Shown one piece after another: positions 1-5,301 of a stretch of DNA of 9,862 nt. The stretch is taken from positions 1-9,862 of the forward strand of contig SKSH01000086.1 in NCBI GenBank assembly GCA_007118075.1, given 5' to 3'. Each line of letters begins with the position of its first letter. The first letter of the stretch is position 1. Under the pieces are notes generated by a model. That model was not told where the DNA came from and ran no database searches. It saw only the letters and a list, made by a program, of their open reading frames with translations. Origin of the DNA: Halobacteriales archaeon (GTDB taxonomy: Archaea > Halobacteriota > Halobacteria > Halobacteriales > SKSH01). Position numbers and translations under genes: made by a program.

Positions 1-261
1 GAAACGTTCGAGATCGAGGTGATCGATGCCGGAGAACAGTGCCTGGATCCACTCGACGGTATCGAGGTGGTCGTACCACTCGTCCTCGAAGCCCATCGCA
101 AGCAAGATCGACGCCTCAGCGAGGCCATCATAGGTCTCAGTCGGTGTTGTTGCGACCCGTACCTCGAGCGATGGAGCGAGATCAGCAAGCTCACTCGAAA
201 GGGTGGTGGCTGCCCGATCTCGGAGGGTGTGTGGTATCAGCGCGAGAGGACCGTCTGTCAT
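1..261 (-). CDS. D-2-hydroxyacid dehydrogenase, N-terminal part (partial)
   Basis: The 87 visible residues open MTDGPLALIPHTLRD and run off the left edge without a stop. Near the end they read VEWIQALFSGIDHLDLERF, which matches the stretch in D-isomer-specific 2-hydroxyacid dehydrogenases where the substrate-binding domain reads '.lkWvqa..aGvDhl'. Family members reduce 2-oxoacids or oxidise D-2-hydroxyacids with NAD(P)H in the cytoplasm; the substrate cannot be told from this part. The Rossmann nucleotide-binding domain and the catalytic Arg/Glu/His lie outside the window. The ATG at 261-259 was chosen because no start codon lies in frame between it and the divergent gene at 347. There is no Shine-Dalgarno site; an AT-rich GATTAG-like box at about 286-292 sits 25-31 bases upstream, so a leaderless transcript is possible. 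The family call is fairly sure, the specific enzyme unknown. Confidence 0.8.
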   Translation of the reverse strand, partial: MTDGPLALIPHTLRDRAATTLSSELADLAPSLEVRVATTPTETYDGLAEASILLAMGFEDEWYDHLDTVEWIQALFSGIDHLDLERF

Positions 262-346
262 CGTCGATACCGACTCGGCCCGGCGACTAATCGATAACGG
301 TCGCTGGCCGGTGAGCATTTGTGGGTGGTCACCCCATCTCTTCGTA

Positions 347-979
347 ATGACCGACGGACCTGCGCTGATCACGGGGATCGATCACCCGCTCGGGTTGGCT
401 ATCGCTGAACGGATATCGCGGGAATGGAACCCACTCACCATCGGTGGAACCGACCTCGACCCTGCCGATGACCTGCTCGAGTCACCGGGCATCGTTGGTA
501 TTCGTACCGATCCACGAGATGAGTTCGAACTCGAACGGCTCGCTGAAACTGCCTCGAGGACGGGGGATGGCACGCTGGGACTGGTGATCCCTGCCGCGAG
601 GGTCAGACACAGCTCGGTCGAAGAACCGGTGTACGAGACCACATACGCAGCCATCGATGACGAACTTCGAACCAATCTCAGAGGGGTCTATGCGACCATC
701 AAGGAGGCCATCCCACACTGTGACAGTGAGACCCGGCTCCTCATTCCCATCTGGGATCCATCAACCTCGGGCGGGACCTACGCCGCCGGTGAGCGAGCGG
801 TCGAACAGCTCATCGAGGAGTTCGCTTCGACAGAACACCTCTCGTCCGCGGGGGTAAATATCGGTACACCGGACCCAGCCGACCCGACGGCGATCCAAGA
901 CGCCGCTGATGACGTGTTCAAGGCGGCCATCCGACCGCTCGACGACTACGACGGACGGATCTTCGAGAGCCAGCGCTAA
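347..979 (+). CDS. Degenerate short-chain dehydrogenase/reductase (SDR)-like protein
   Basis: A 210-residue Rossmann-type protein. The N-terminus ALITGIDHPLGLAIAERI corresponds to the SDR nucleotide-binding turn, but the middle Gly of TGxxxGxG is Pro14. Residues 106-122 (ELRTNLRGVYATIKEAI) match the SDR helix carrying the conserved Asn (Asn110). Residues 144-160 (TYAAGERAVEQLIEEFA) match the catalytic helix, but the YxxxK motif reads YAAGE, so the Lys is Glu149. The NNAG motif is replaced by PAAR (82-85). It is also shorter than the usual 245-260 residues. Fold and ancestry look like SDR, but normal catalysis is doubtful; it may bind a nucleotide or act as a structural partner. The ATG at 347 was chosen over in-frame GTG codons further left because those would overlap the divergent dehydrogenase and add sequence unlike SDRs. 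The pairing suggests, without proof, a shared redox role. It ends 30 bases before the convergent zinc-finger gene. Confidence 0.75.
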   Translation: MTDGPALITGIDHPLGLAIAERISREWNPLTIGGTDLDPADDLLESPGIVGIRTDPRDEFELERLAETASRTGDGTLGLVIPAARVRHSSVEEPVYETTYAAIDDELRTNLRGVYATIKEAIPHCDSETRLLIPIWDPSTSGGTYAAGERAVEQLIEEFASTEHLSSAGVNIGTPDPADPTAIQDAADDVFKAAIRPLDDYDGRIFESQR

Positions 980-1009
980 GGAGAAAATGAGCCGCTGGTC
1001 GTGGCCGGT

Positions 1010-1201
1010 CTATCCCGAGATGGCCTGCGGTGACCAGCCACAAATAGTACATCCTTGAGCCGATACATCATGAAGTCCATAGCACTCCGGACACTGCTTC
1101 TTTCGACCGTCCCGAAGCCACTCGGGATCAGTTGGTTCATGGCCGTATTGCACTAGAAAGCGGTCCACAGATTCGGTCACTTCGTTGGGTGCGGACCCCA
1201 T
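1010..1201 (-). CDS. Small CPxC/CxxC zinc-finger protein, haloarchaeal type
   Basis: A 63-residue protein with one four-cysteine zinc site: CPEC at residues 37-40 and CTIC at 51-54, ten residues apart, followed by the GW.PQ ending typical of haloarchaeal rubredoxin-like or zinc-ribbon microproteins. The stretch KKQCPECYGLHDVSAQGC resembles the small proteins annotated in haloarchaea as HVO_0416-family zinc-finger proteins; that link is from memory and uncertain. The N-terminal 36 residues are charged and probably helical, with no signal peptide or membrane segment. Function is unknown; proteins of this type are suspected to act through protein or nucleic-acid contacts. It lies 88 bases downstream of the rhodanese gene on the same strand and has its own candidate TATA-like box (GGATTATCG, complement of 1226-1234) about 29 bases before the ATG, so it may be transcribed alone without a leader. 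Confidence 0.8.
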   Translation of the reverse strand: MGSAPNEVTESVDRFLVQYGHEPTDPEWLRDGRKKQCPECYGLHDVSAQGCTICGWSPQAISG

Positions 1202-1225
1202 GTGTCAATCATTGGCATACCAGGA

Positions 1226-1234
1226 CGATAATCC
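1226..1234 (-). promoter_or_regulatory. Candidate TATA box of the zinc-finger gene
   Basis: On the minus strand this reads GGATTATCG, centred about 29 bases before the ATG at 1201. The region before the ATG has no Shine-Dalgarno site, so a leaderless start near the ATG fits. The match to an archaeal TATA box is only moderate. Confidence 0.4.
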
Positions 1235-1289
1235 TTGTGGTATCTGCCATCACACCATCATATTTTCAGCCTGACAAGTAAACGTCGGT

Positions 1290-1619
1290 TCACTCGGTTG
1301 ACGCCACGGCAATCGGTCCGTCCCAGGCCTGGAGTCCGCCTGCCAGATTGTATACCTCGGCATCCTCGGCGAGGCCCTCGTACGCAAGCAAAAGCTCGCC
1401 TGCCTGTCGTGATCTGACCCCGTATGGACAGACGAATACGATTCGGTCTCGCCACGACACCGAATCGATCGAGGCGATCATTCGCTCGAAGGGGACGTTC
1501 TCAGAACCAGGAATATGCCCGCTTTGAAAGCCCGGTTGACGCCTGACATCGACGATCTGGAGCTCAGCCCCGGAATCGATGAGCTGCTGTAAGACCTCCG
1601 GCGCGAGTTCCTCGACCAT
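1290..1619 (-). CDS. Single-domain rhodanese-like sulfurtransferase
   Basis: A 109-residue protein that is one complete rhodanese domain with no extra parts. Residues 20-26 (LQIVDVR) form the first strand with the conserved Asp-x-Arg. GHIPGSENVPF (34-44) is the CH2A-like motif. CPYGVRS (64-70) is the active-site loop with Cys64 as persulfide-forming residue and Arg69 closing the six-residue loop, the size typical of sulfur- rather than phosphate-handling members. NLAGGLQAW near the end is the conserved C-terminal motif. Such proteins move sulfane sulfur between thiols in the cytoplasm; the donor and acceptor cannot be inferred. The catalytic Cys is present, so activity is likely. It starts 40 bases after the stop of the membrane-protein gene on the same strand, but that gap holds a strong TATA-like box, so it probably has its own leaderless promoter. 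Confidence 0.92.
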   Translation of the reverse strand: MVEELAPEVLQQLIDSGAELQIVDVRRQPGFQSGHIPGSENVPFERMIASIDSVSWRDRIVFVCPYGVRSRQAGELLLAYEGLAEDAEVYNLAGGLQAWDGPIAVASTE

Positions 1620-1641
1620 GACTAGAGATACTTGGTGCGGT

Positions 1642-1649
1642 CAATAAAA
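1642..1649 (-). promoter_or_regulatory. TATA box of the rhodanese gene
   Basis: The minus strand reads TTTTATTG, centred 26-27 bases before the ATG at 1619, the expected distance for a leaderless haloarchaeal transcript. It is one of the clearest boxes in the window. A perfect 8-base palindrome, TGCCGGCA (1652-1659), lies immediately upstream in the BRE position and might be part of the control region. Confidence 0.6.
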
Positions 1650-1659
1650 CGTGCCGGCA

Positions 1660-2283
1660 TCATCGGTCCAACCAGTGCACCGCGTAGAGTCGGTATCCAG
1701 CGGCGAAGAAACCAGCAACCGTCACGATCAGTAGCTCGCCACTGTTGATGAGGTGGAACTCACGCACAGGATGATCGCCTGGATCGACACCTGTACGAAA
1801 GTGCACCTCCTCCGTGGTCCCCACTGTCATCAGCTCTGGTTCATCCAACTCGATGAACGTCTGGACCAAGCCCTGCTCAGCGGAATATAGCAACCTACCA
1901 TTGAGGTTGTAGAAGGTATCATGAAGGGGCCAAAAGAGGTTGACACCGTTGAAGAATGCATCAAGGAGGATGTGGGCGAAGGCAAGCGCCACCATCGACA
2001 CCCAGGCGATTCGAACCCCTCGCGCGCCCCATCGATCCAGGACGAATGACTCTTCACGGACGTGGAGGTCCCAGGCGAGGATGACCGCCGGGATGACGAT
2101 CACCCAGATATTGTGCAAGAAGGCTCGATGGGCACCCTCGAACCAGAGGCCGAGGATCGTATCGAGATCTGGGAACGCGACGACTGCCAGGACGATGAGC
2201 AATGATCGCCAGTCGTAGTGGTCTGAGAGCAATGCAGCAGCAAGCAATGCTCCAAGGGCAAGATGGGTGAGCAACGAGGGCAT
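1660..2283 (-). CDS. DUF457/YdjM-type membrane-bound metal-dependent hydrolase family protein
   Basis: A 207-residue membrane protein beginning MPSLLTHLALGALLAAALL, where His7 lies in the first hydrophobic segment. Further conserved features of the DUF457/YdjM ('LexA-binding, inner membrane-associated putative hydrolase') family are visible: FPDLDTILG at 37-45, HRAFLHN at 52-58 and AHILLDAFFNG at about 102-112. These His/Asp residues at membrane edges are the basis of the 'metal-dependent hydrolase' label; no reaction is established. Hydrophobic stretches at about 5-20, 28-45, 58-70, 92-110 and 180-200 suggest four or five membrane spans, with a polar acidic loop at about 140-175. It is divergent from the HTH gene across 83 bases and is followed by the rhodanese gene. 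A CTTTTG box 27 bases before the ATG is a likely promoter. Family call good, function unknown. Confidence 0.85.
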   Translation of the reverse strand: MPSLLTHLALGALLAAALLSDHYDWRSLLIVLAVVAFPDLDTILGLWFEGAHRAFLHNIWVIVIPAVILAWDLHVREESFVLDRWGARGVRIAWVSMVALAFAHILLDAFFNGVNLFWPLHDTFYNLNGRLLYSAEQGLVQTFIELDEPELMTVGTTEEVHFRTGVDPGDHPVREFHLINSGELLIVTVAGFFAAGYRLYAVHWLDR

Positions 2284-2307
2284 ACAGAATATTCGGCTAG
2301 CTCAGCG

Positions 2308-2313
2308 CAAAAG
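2308..2313 (-). promoter_or_regulatory. Candidate TATA-like box of the DUF457 gene
   Basis: The minus strand reads CTTTTG, flanked as GCTTTTGC, centred 27-28 bases before the ATG at 2283. The same hexamer occurs at the same distance before gcvT, which supports it as a promoter element in this organism. Confidence 0.45.
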
Positions 2314-2335
2314 CATCGTGGCCTGACCAAGTAAC

Positions 2336-2342
2336 GATATAT
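2336..2342 (+). promoter_or_regulatory. TATA box of the HTH regulator gene
   Basis: GATATAT centred 28 bases before the ATG at 2367. There is no Shine-Dalgarno site between the box and the ATG, so a leaderless or near-leaderless transcript is expected. Confidence 0.6.
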
Positions 2343-2346
2343 CCGA

Positions 2347-2358
2347 CCCACCCGTGGG
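2347..2358. promoter_or_regulatory. Candidate operator: CCCAC-CC-GTGGG inverted repeat
   Basis: A perfect 5-2-5 inverted repeat lies between the TATA box (2336-2342) and the ATG of the HTH gene, where a bound protein would block initiation. Autoregulation by the HTH product would fit the position, but this is inference; a 5-base arm can arise by chance in GC-rich DNA. Confidence 0.35.
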
Positions 2359-2366
2359 CCTACCCG

Positions 2367-3077
2367 ATGAGTGGATCGGATCCTCGCACCGAACTGTCCA
2401 AACAGATCGCCGGTGAGATCGTCGTGAGCGACGATCCAGGAGCGACCATCCGCAAGTGGCGGACCGACTTCGACATCACACAGACCGATCTCGCCAACGA
2501 GGTCGATATGTCATCCTCCGTGATCAGTGACTACGAGGGAGGTCGGCGGTCGAGTCCGGGGATCGACCTCGTCCATCGGCTTGTTGAGGGGCTGCTCACG
2601 CTTGATGAACGCCGCGGTGGTGATCGAATCCGTCAATATGCCAGAGTCCTCTCAGCCGGCTTCGACAGTGACGTAGTCCTTGATCTACGGGAGTACGATG
2701 CCGCGGTCTCGACCGACCGGCTCTATGCGGTTATCGGTGCAAAGGAGATCATCTCCGGAGACTGGGACCGTATCACGGGACACACGGTGATCAACAGCAT
2801 CAGGGCGATCACCAGCCTCACACACGAGGAATTCTTCCGACTCTACGGTCAAAGTACGAGCCGTGCCCTCATCTTCACCGAGATCAGTCGAGGTGAGTCA
2901 CCGCTCGTCGCACTCCGTGTAGTCACGCCAACGCCGAATGTCGTCGTCTTGCACGGGATCGAGCCAGACGAACTCTGGGAGTACGCCCCAGCATTAGCCC
3001 GCATGGATGGGTATGCACTTGCAACATGTACGACTCCGCTCGACGAGATGCTGGCTAGGCTCAGAACCCTCCCATGA
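2367..3077 (+). CDS. Archaeal XRE-type HTH transcriptional regulator, neighbour of mvaS
   Basis: A 236-residue protein with a cro/C1-type helix-turn-helix at about residues 27-75: ITQTDLANEVDMSSSVISDYE gives the two DNA-contact helices, followed by GGRRSSPG. The C-terminal part, about residues 95-236, is a separate domain containing GHTVINSIRAI (140-150), the stretch around RALIFTEISRGESPLVALRVV, and VVVLHGIEPDELWEYA. I recognise this HTH plus C-terminal combination as a conserved archaeal family often found next to HMG-CoA synthase; the C-terminal domain probably senses a small molecule, which is inference. It is convergent with mvaS with 188 bases between their ends. It has its own TATA box and a short dyad over the likely start region, suggesting autoregulation. 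The mvaS promoter has a different, larger dyad. Family call firm; the target genes are not shown by the sequence. Confidence 0.88.
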   Translation: MSGSDPRTELSKQIAGEIVVSDDPGATIRKWRTDFDITQTDLANEVDMSSSVISDYEGGRRSSPGIDLVHRLVEGLLTLDERRGGDRIRQYARVLSAGFDSDVVLDLREYDAAVSTDRLYAVIGAKEIISGDWDRITGHTVINSIRAITSLTHEEFFRLYGQSTSRALIFTEISRGESPLVALRVVTPTPNVVVLHGIEPDELWEYAPALARMDGYALATCTTPLDEMLARLRTLP

Positions 3078-3265
3078 GGTAGGGGCTACTCTCATCCGAT
3101 TGCCGGTACTACAAACCAATCAATACCCAGCTTGTATCACACCGGGAGAAAGTCACAAGAAATCAGTAGAATACGGCTGAGTCATCAATGGCATCCTACC
3201 ACTCGAGAAACAATCACCGTCATGCGCTCGTCAGCTAGGTTTCGGAGTCGCGAACGATTCAGAAA
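3078..3265. other. Convergent intergenic region between the HTH gene and mvaS
   Basis: A 188-base stretch, more AT-rich than the flanking genes, lying between two convergent stops. I see no RNA gene, no tRNA-like fold and no convincing ORF. Just after the HTH stop is a short GTAG-GGG-CTAC dyad (3079-3089) with no T run. Read on the minus strand, downstream of mvaS, there are several short pyrimidine-rich tracts, which could serve as weak archaeal termination signals, but no run of five or more T. Confidence 0.5.
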
Positions 3266-4603
3266 CTAGTCGACAAAGCGGTACTTCCGCTCGCCCATCG
3301 CACCCCATCCGTCGAAGGCGAACTGATCCTCCGGTGTCGTCAACGGCTCGACATCGGTCTCGATGTCCAGGTTGTGGTTATCGTGGACCTGCTCATATTC
3401 TGCGAACGTGAGGTCATATCGAGAGGCCAGCTGCTCTTCGACGTCGAGCTTGGCGATCTTCTGCTTCCAACCTGATTGGAACGTCTCAGCATGGATCTCT
3501 GCTTGCGCCCCTGACCCATATGAGGCGACGATCATCTGTTCATCAACGATAGACCGGTCGTGTTCGAATGCATGTAACAACGCGCTGATCCGGGCGACAT
3601 GGACCGATCCGGTGTACCAGTTGCCCACCTGCTCTGAGATCTGCAAGGTCGGTTCGATCCGTTTGGCGTACCAATCGAGGTACCGATCGGTGTTGCGGAG
3701 CGTGTCCGTGAACTCTCGGAGCTCCTCGAGGTACTCCTCCTCATCGTCGTAATCCTCCGGTTCGGGCTGTCGGCCGACCTCATCCTCGATCTCATCGGCC
3801 ACCTCCGTGCCCCGGATGACATTCCGATAGGCGAGCACCGCCGCCTTCTTCACCATTCCAGGGAACGGCGTGTGAAACGGTCCGTAGGTGATATCGTCGG
3901 GGTGGATGTCTCCGGTGACCGACTTGTAATCCTCAAGGGCCTCGCGCATGCGAGCGAGGTATACCTGCATTGATCGGTGCCCGTCGACGCTCGGGAACTG
4001 CTGGTTGGGCTTGAGGAAGTCCGTCTCATCAGCACTCCCGATCCCCTGCTCCTTGCTGAAGGAAACGATCGATGGGTCCTCGGTGATGTACATCGCGACC
4101 GCACCAGCACCCTGGGTCGCCTCACCAGCATCACCACGCTCATACAGCGCCGTATCGGTGGCGATGACGAGGGCTCCCTTGCCCCGGTTCCGACCGGAGG
4201 CGATCCAGTTGTAGGCATCGTTCAGGCTCTGGGTCCCCGAGATGCAGGCGAACTTCCGCTCTCCCTTGTTGGCATGGCGGAAATCCTCCTCATAGACCTT
4301 CTCGAGACAGCCAGCGATGTACGTTGAGACCGGCTTCGACTTGTCAAAGGCGCTCTCGGTTGCGACGTCGATCCGACCGATGTCCTCTGGAGTCAGCTCG
4401 TTTCGCTCCATCAACCGATAGGAGGCGTTGGCTCCCATCGTGACGATGTCCTCGTAACTATCAGGGAAGCTGCTCGCGTACAGGCCGAGCCCCTTCTTGT
4501 ACTTATTGGGATCTTCTCCTTTCTCTGGGGCGAAGGTCCCTGGGAGGTCCAATCGGAGGTTACCCACCCAGAGGTCGATCGCGTCGATACCCACGTTGGT
4601 CAT
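3266..4603 (-). CDS. mvaS: Hydroxymethylglutaryl-CoA synthase (mevalonate pathway)
   Basis: This 445-residue cytoplasmic enzyme condenses acetoacetyl-CoA with acetyl-CoA to HMG-CoA, the entry to the mevalonate route for archaeal isoprenoid lipids. Catalytic residues are visible: Glu83 in ATESAFD, the nucleophile Cys120 in KFACISGTQS and His244 in GPFHTPFPGM. Further family landmarks are FAPEKGEDP (24-32), PVSTYIAGCL (91-100), LKPNQQFPSVDG (197-208) and NWYTGSVHVA in the C-terminal half. A very acidic stretch around residues 268-300 (PEDYDDEEEYLEEL) fits halophilic adaptation. An in-frame TTG at 4612 would add three residues; the ATG at 4603 is preferred because haloarchaeal homologues begin MT.VGIDAI and a TATA box sits 28 bases before it. 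Thiolase and DUF35 genes, which neighbour mvaS in many other archaea, are absent here. A perfect 16-base dyad lies upstream of its promoter. Confidence 0.97.
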   Translation of the reverse strand: MTNVGIDAIDLWVGNLRLDLPGTFAPEKGEDPNKYKKGLGLYASSFPDSYEDIVTMGANASYRLMERNELTPEDIGRIDVATESAFDKSKPVSTYIAGCLEKVYEEDFRHANKGERKFACISGTQSLNDAYNWIASGRNRGKGALVIATDTALYERGDAGEATQGAGAVAMYITEDPSIVSFSKEQGIGSADETDFLKPNQQFPSVDGHRSMQVYLARMREALEDYKSVTGDIHPDDITYGPFHTPFPGMVKKAAVLAYRNVIRGTEVADEIEDEVGRQPEPEDYDDEEEYLEELREFTDTLRNTDRYLDWYAKRIEPTLQISEQVGNWYTGSVHVARISALLHAFEHDRSIVDEQMIVASYGSGAQAEIHAETFQSGWKQKIAKLDVEEQLASRYDLTFAEYEQVHDNHNLDIETDVEPLTTPEDQFAFDGWGAMGERKYRFVD

Positions 4604-4627
4604 AGGTATCAATTGCTCACGGAGGTA

Positions 4628-4635
4628 GTTATTTG
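4628..4635 (-). promoter_or_regulatory. TATA box of mvaS
   Basis: The minus strand reads CAAATAAC, centred 28 bases before the ATG at 4603. There is no good Shine-Dalgarno site before the ATG, so mvaS is probably leaderless and transcribed separately from the upstream DUF2150 gene. Confidence 0.6.
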
Positions 4636-4652
4636 GCTATGTCGATAGGTAC

Positions 4653-4668
4653 TTCGACAAATGTCGAA
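4653..4668. promoter_or_regulatory. Perfect inverted repeat TTCGACA-AA-TGTCGAA upstream of mvaS
   Basis: Two perfect 7-base arms separated by AA lie in the 82-base gap between DUF2150 and mvaS, 50-65 bases before the mvaS ATG and about 18 bases upstream of its TATA box. A further half-site, TGTCGA, is at 4640-4645, over the BRE position, and TTCGACA recurs at 4692-4698 in the end of the DUF2150 gene. The shape fits the binding site of a dimeric HTH protein acting from upstream. It could instead form a small hairpin at the end of the DUF2150 transcript (6-base stem, 4-base loop), though no T run follows directly. Confidence 0.5.
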
Positions 4669-4685
4669 CTTCTTGGTGTCTGTTG

Positions 4686-5255
4686 CTATTCTTCGACAAC
4701 CTTGGGTCCCTGCAGCGCCTCCTGGAGGCTGTCGAGACCGCCGAGCCATTCGGCAACGAGCCCATACTCCATCTCCTCATCGGGAGTCAGCTCGAAGCGG
4801 TCACCGTCGATGATAGCGGCACCGATCTCGGCGATGTGAGCGAGTGCCTCATCGTACGACTCGTCTGTCTCAGCCGAGACAGCAGCCTCGATGCGGGCAC
4901 CGGCTTCGTCGACCTCTATCGGCTCCTCGGCGAGGTACCGATCGATCGAGACGAAGATGCAGAGCAAGCTCGTCTGGACGGCATCGATAAACATGATTGC
5001 CTCCTCAGCCTCAAGTGGTGGTTCAGCGAGGACAATATCACGAATATCTTCGAGCTCATCCAATGTCTCATCCAGCTCGAGGCGCTCCTCTTCGTATGCG
5101 GTGAGCACCTTTGCGACGGCAATCGCCGCGTCGGTCTGGAGATTGAGATAGAGCTGTGAGGTCTCCTCTGCATCTTCGAAATCTACCTCTTCGAGGCGGG
5201 CCAACCAATTGTCCCAGCGCTCTTGTGAATAGAACTCTACGAGGTCCTCCTCCAT
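4686..5255 (-). CDS. DUF2150 family protein (haloarchaeal)
   Basis: A 189-residue, very acidic, probably all-helical cytoplasmic protein. Landmarks are FYSQERWDNWLARLEE near the N-terminus, LYLNLQTDAAIAVAKVLTAYEE (about 35-56), FIDAVQTSLLCIFVSIDRYL in the middle, and EYGLVAEWLGGLDSLQEAL near the C-terminus. These match what I recall of DUF2150, a family conserved in haloarchaea with no known function. No signal peptide, membrane span or catalytic motif is visible. The frame is open for 105 more codons upstream, but that extension overlaps the hydrolase gene in another frame, so the ATG at 5255 is chosen. A CTTTCATA box on the minus strand (5277-5284) about 26 bases upstream may give a leaderless start; otherwise it is cotranscribed with the hydrolase, 46 bases upstream. 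Family call good, role unknown. Confidence 0.85.
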   Translation of the reverse strand: MEEDLVEFYSQERWDNWLARLEEVDFEDAEETSQLYLNLQTDAAIAVAKVLTAYEEERLELDETLDELEDIRDIVLAEPPLEAEEAIMFIDAVQTSLLCIFVSIDRYLAEEPIEVDEAGARIEAAVSAETDESYDEALAHIAEIGAAIIDGDRFELTPDEEMEYGLVAEWLGGLDSLQEALQGPKVVEE

Positions 5256-5276
5256 GTACCAGAACAGCCGACGCGC

Positions 5277-5284
5277 TATGAAAG
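5277..5284 (-). promoter_or_regulatory. Possible TATA-like box of the DUF2150 gene
   Basis: The minus strand reads CTTTCATA, centred about 26 bases before the ATG at 5255. It lies in the 46-base gap after the hydrolase gene. The match is moderate, and cotranscription with the hydrolase is equally possible. Confidence 0.33.
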
Positions 5285-5301
5285 TCCTTTGCTTCGAAGG
5301 G

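Noticed and set aside
3079..3089. GTAG-GGG-CTAC dyad after the HTH stop as a terminator
   Set aside because: The stem has only 4 bases and no T run follows; not enough for a terminator call.
3188..3238. A 16-residue ORF (MASYHSRNNHRHALVS) in the HTH-mvaS gap
   Set aside because: Too short, no promoter or Shine-Dalgarno site, and a composition unlike the acidic proteins around it.
4604..4612. TTG start extending MvaS by three residues
   Set aside because: The ATG at 4603 matches the conserved start of haloarchaeal homologues and has a TATA box at the right distance.
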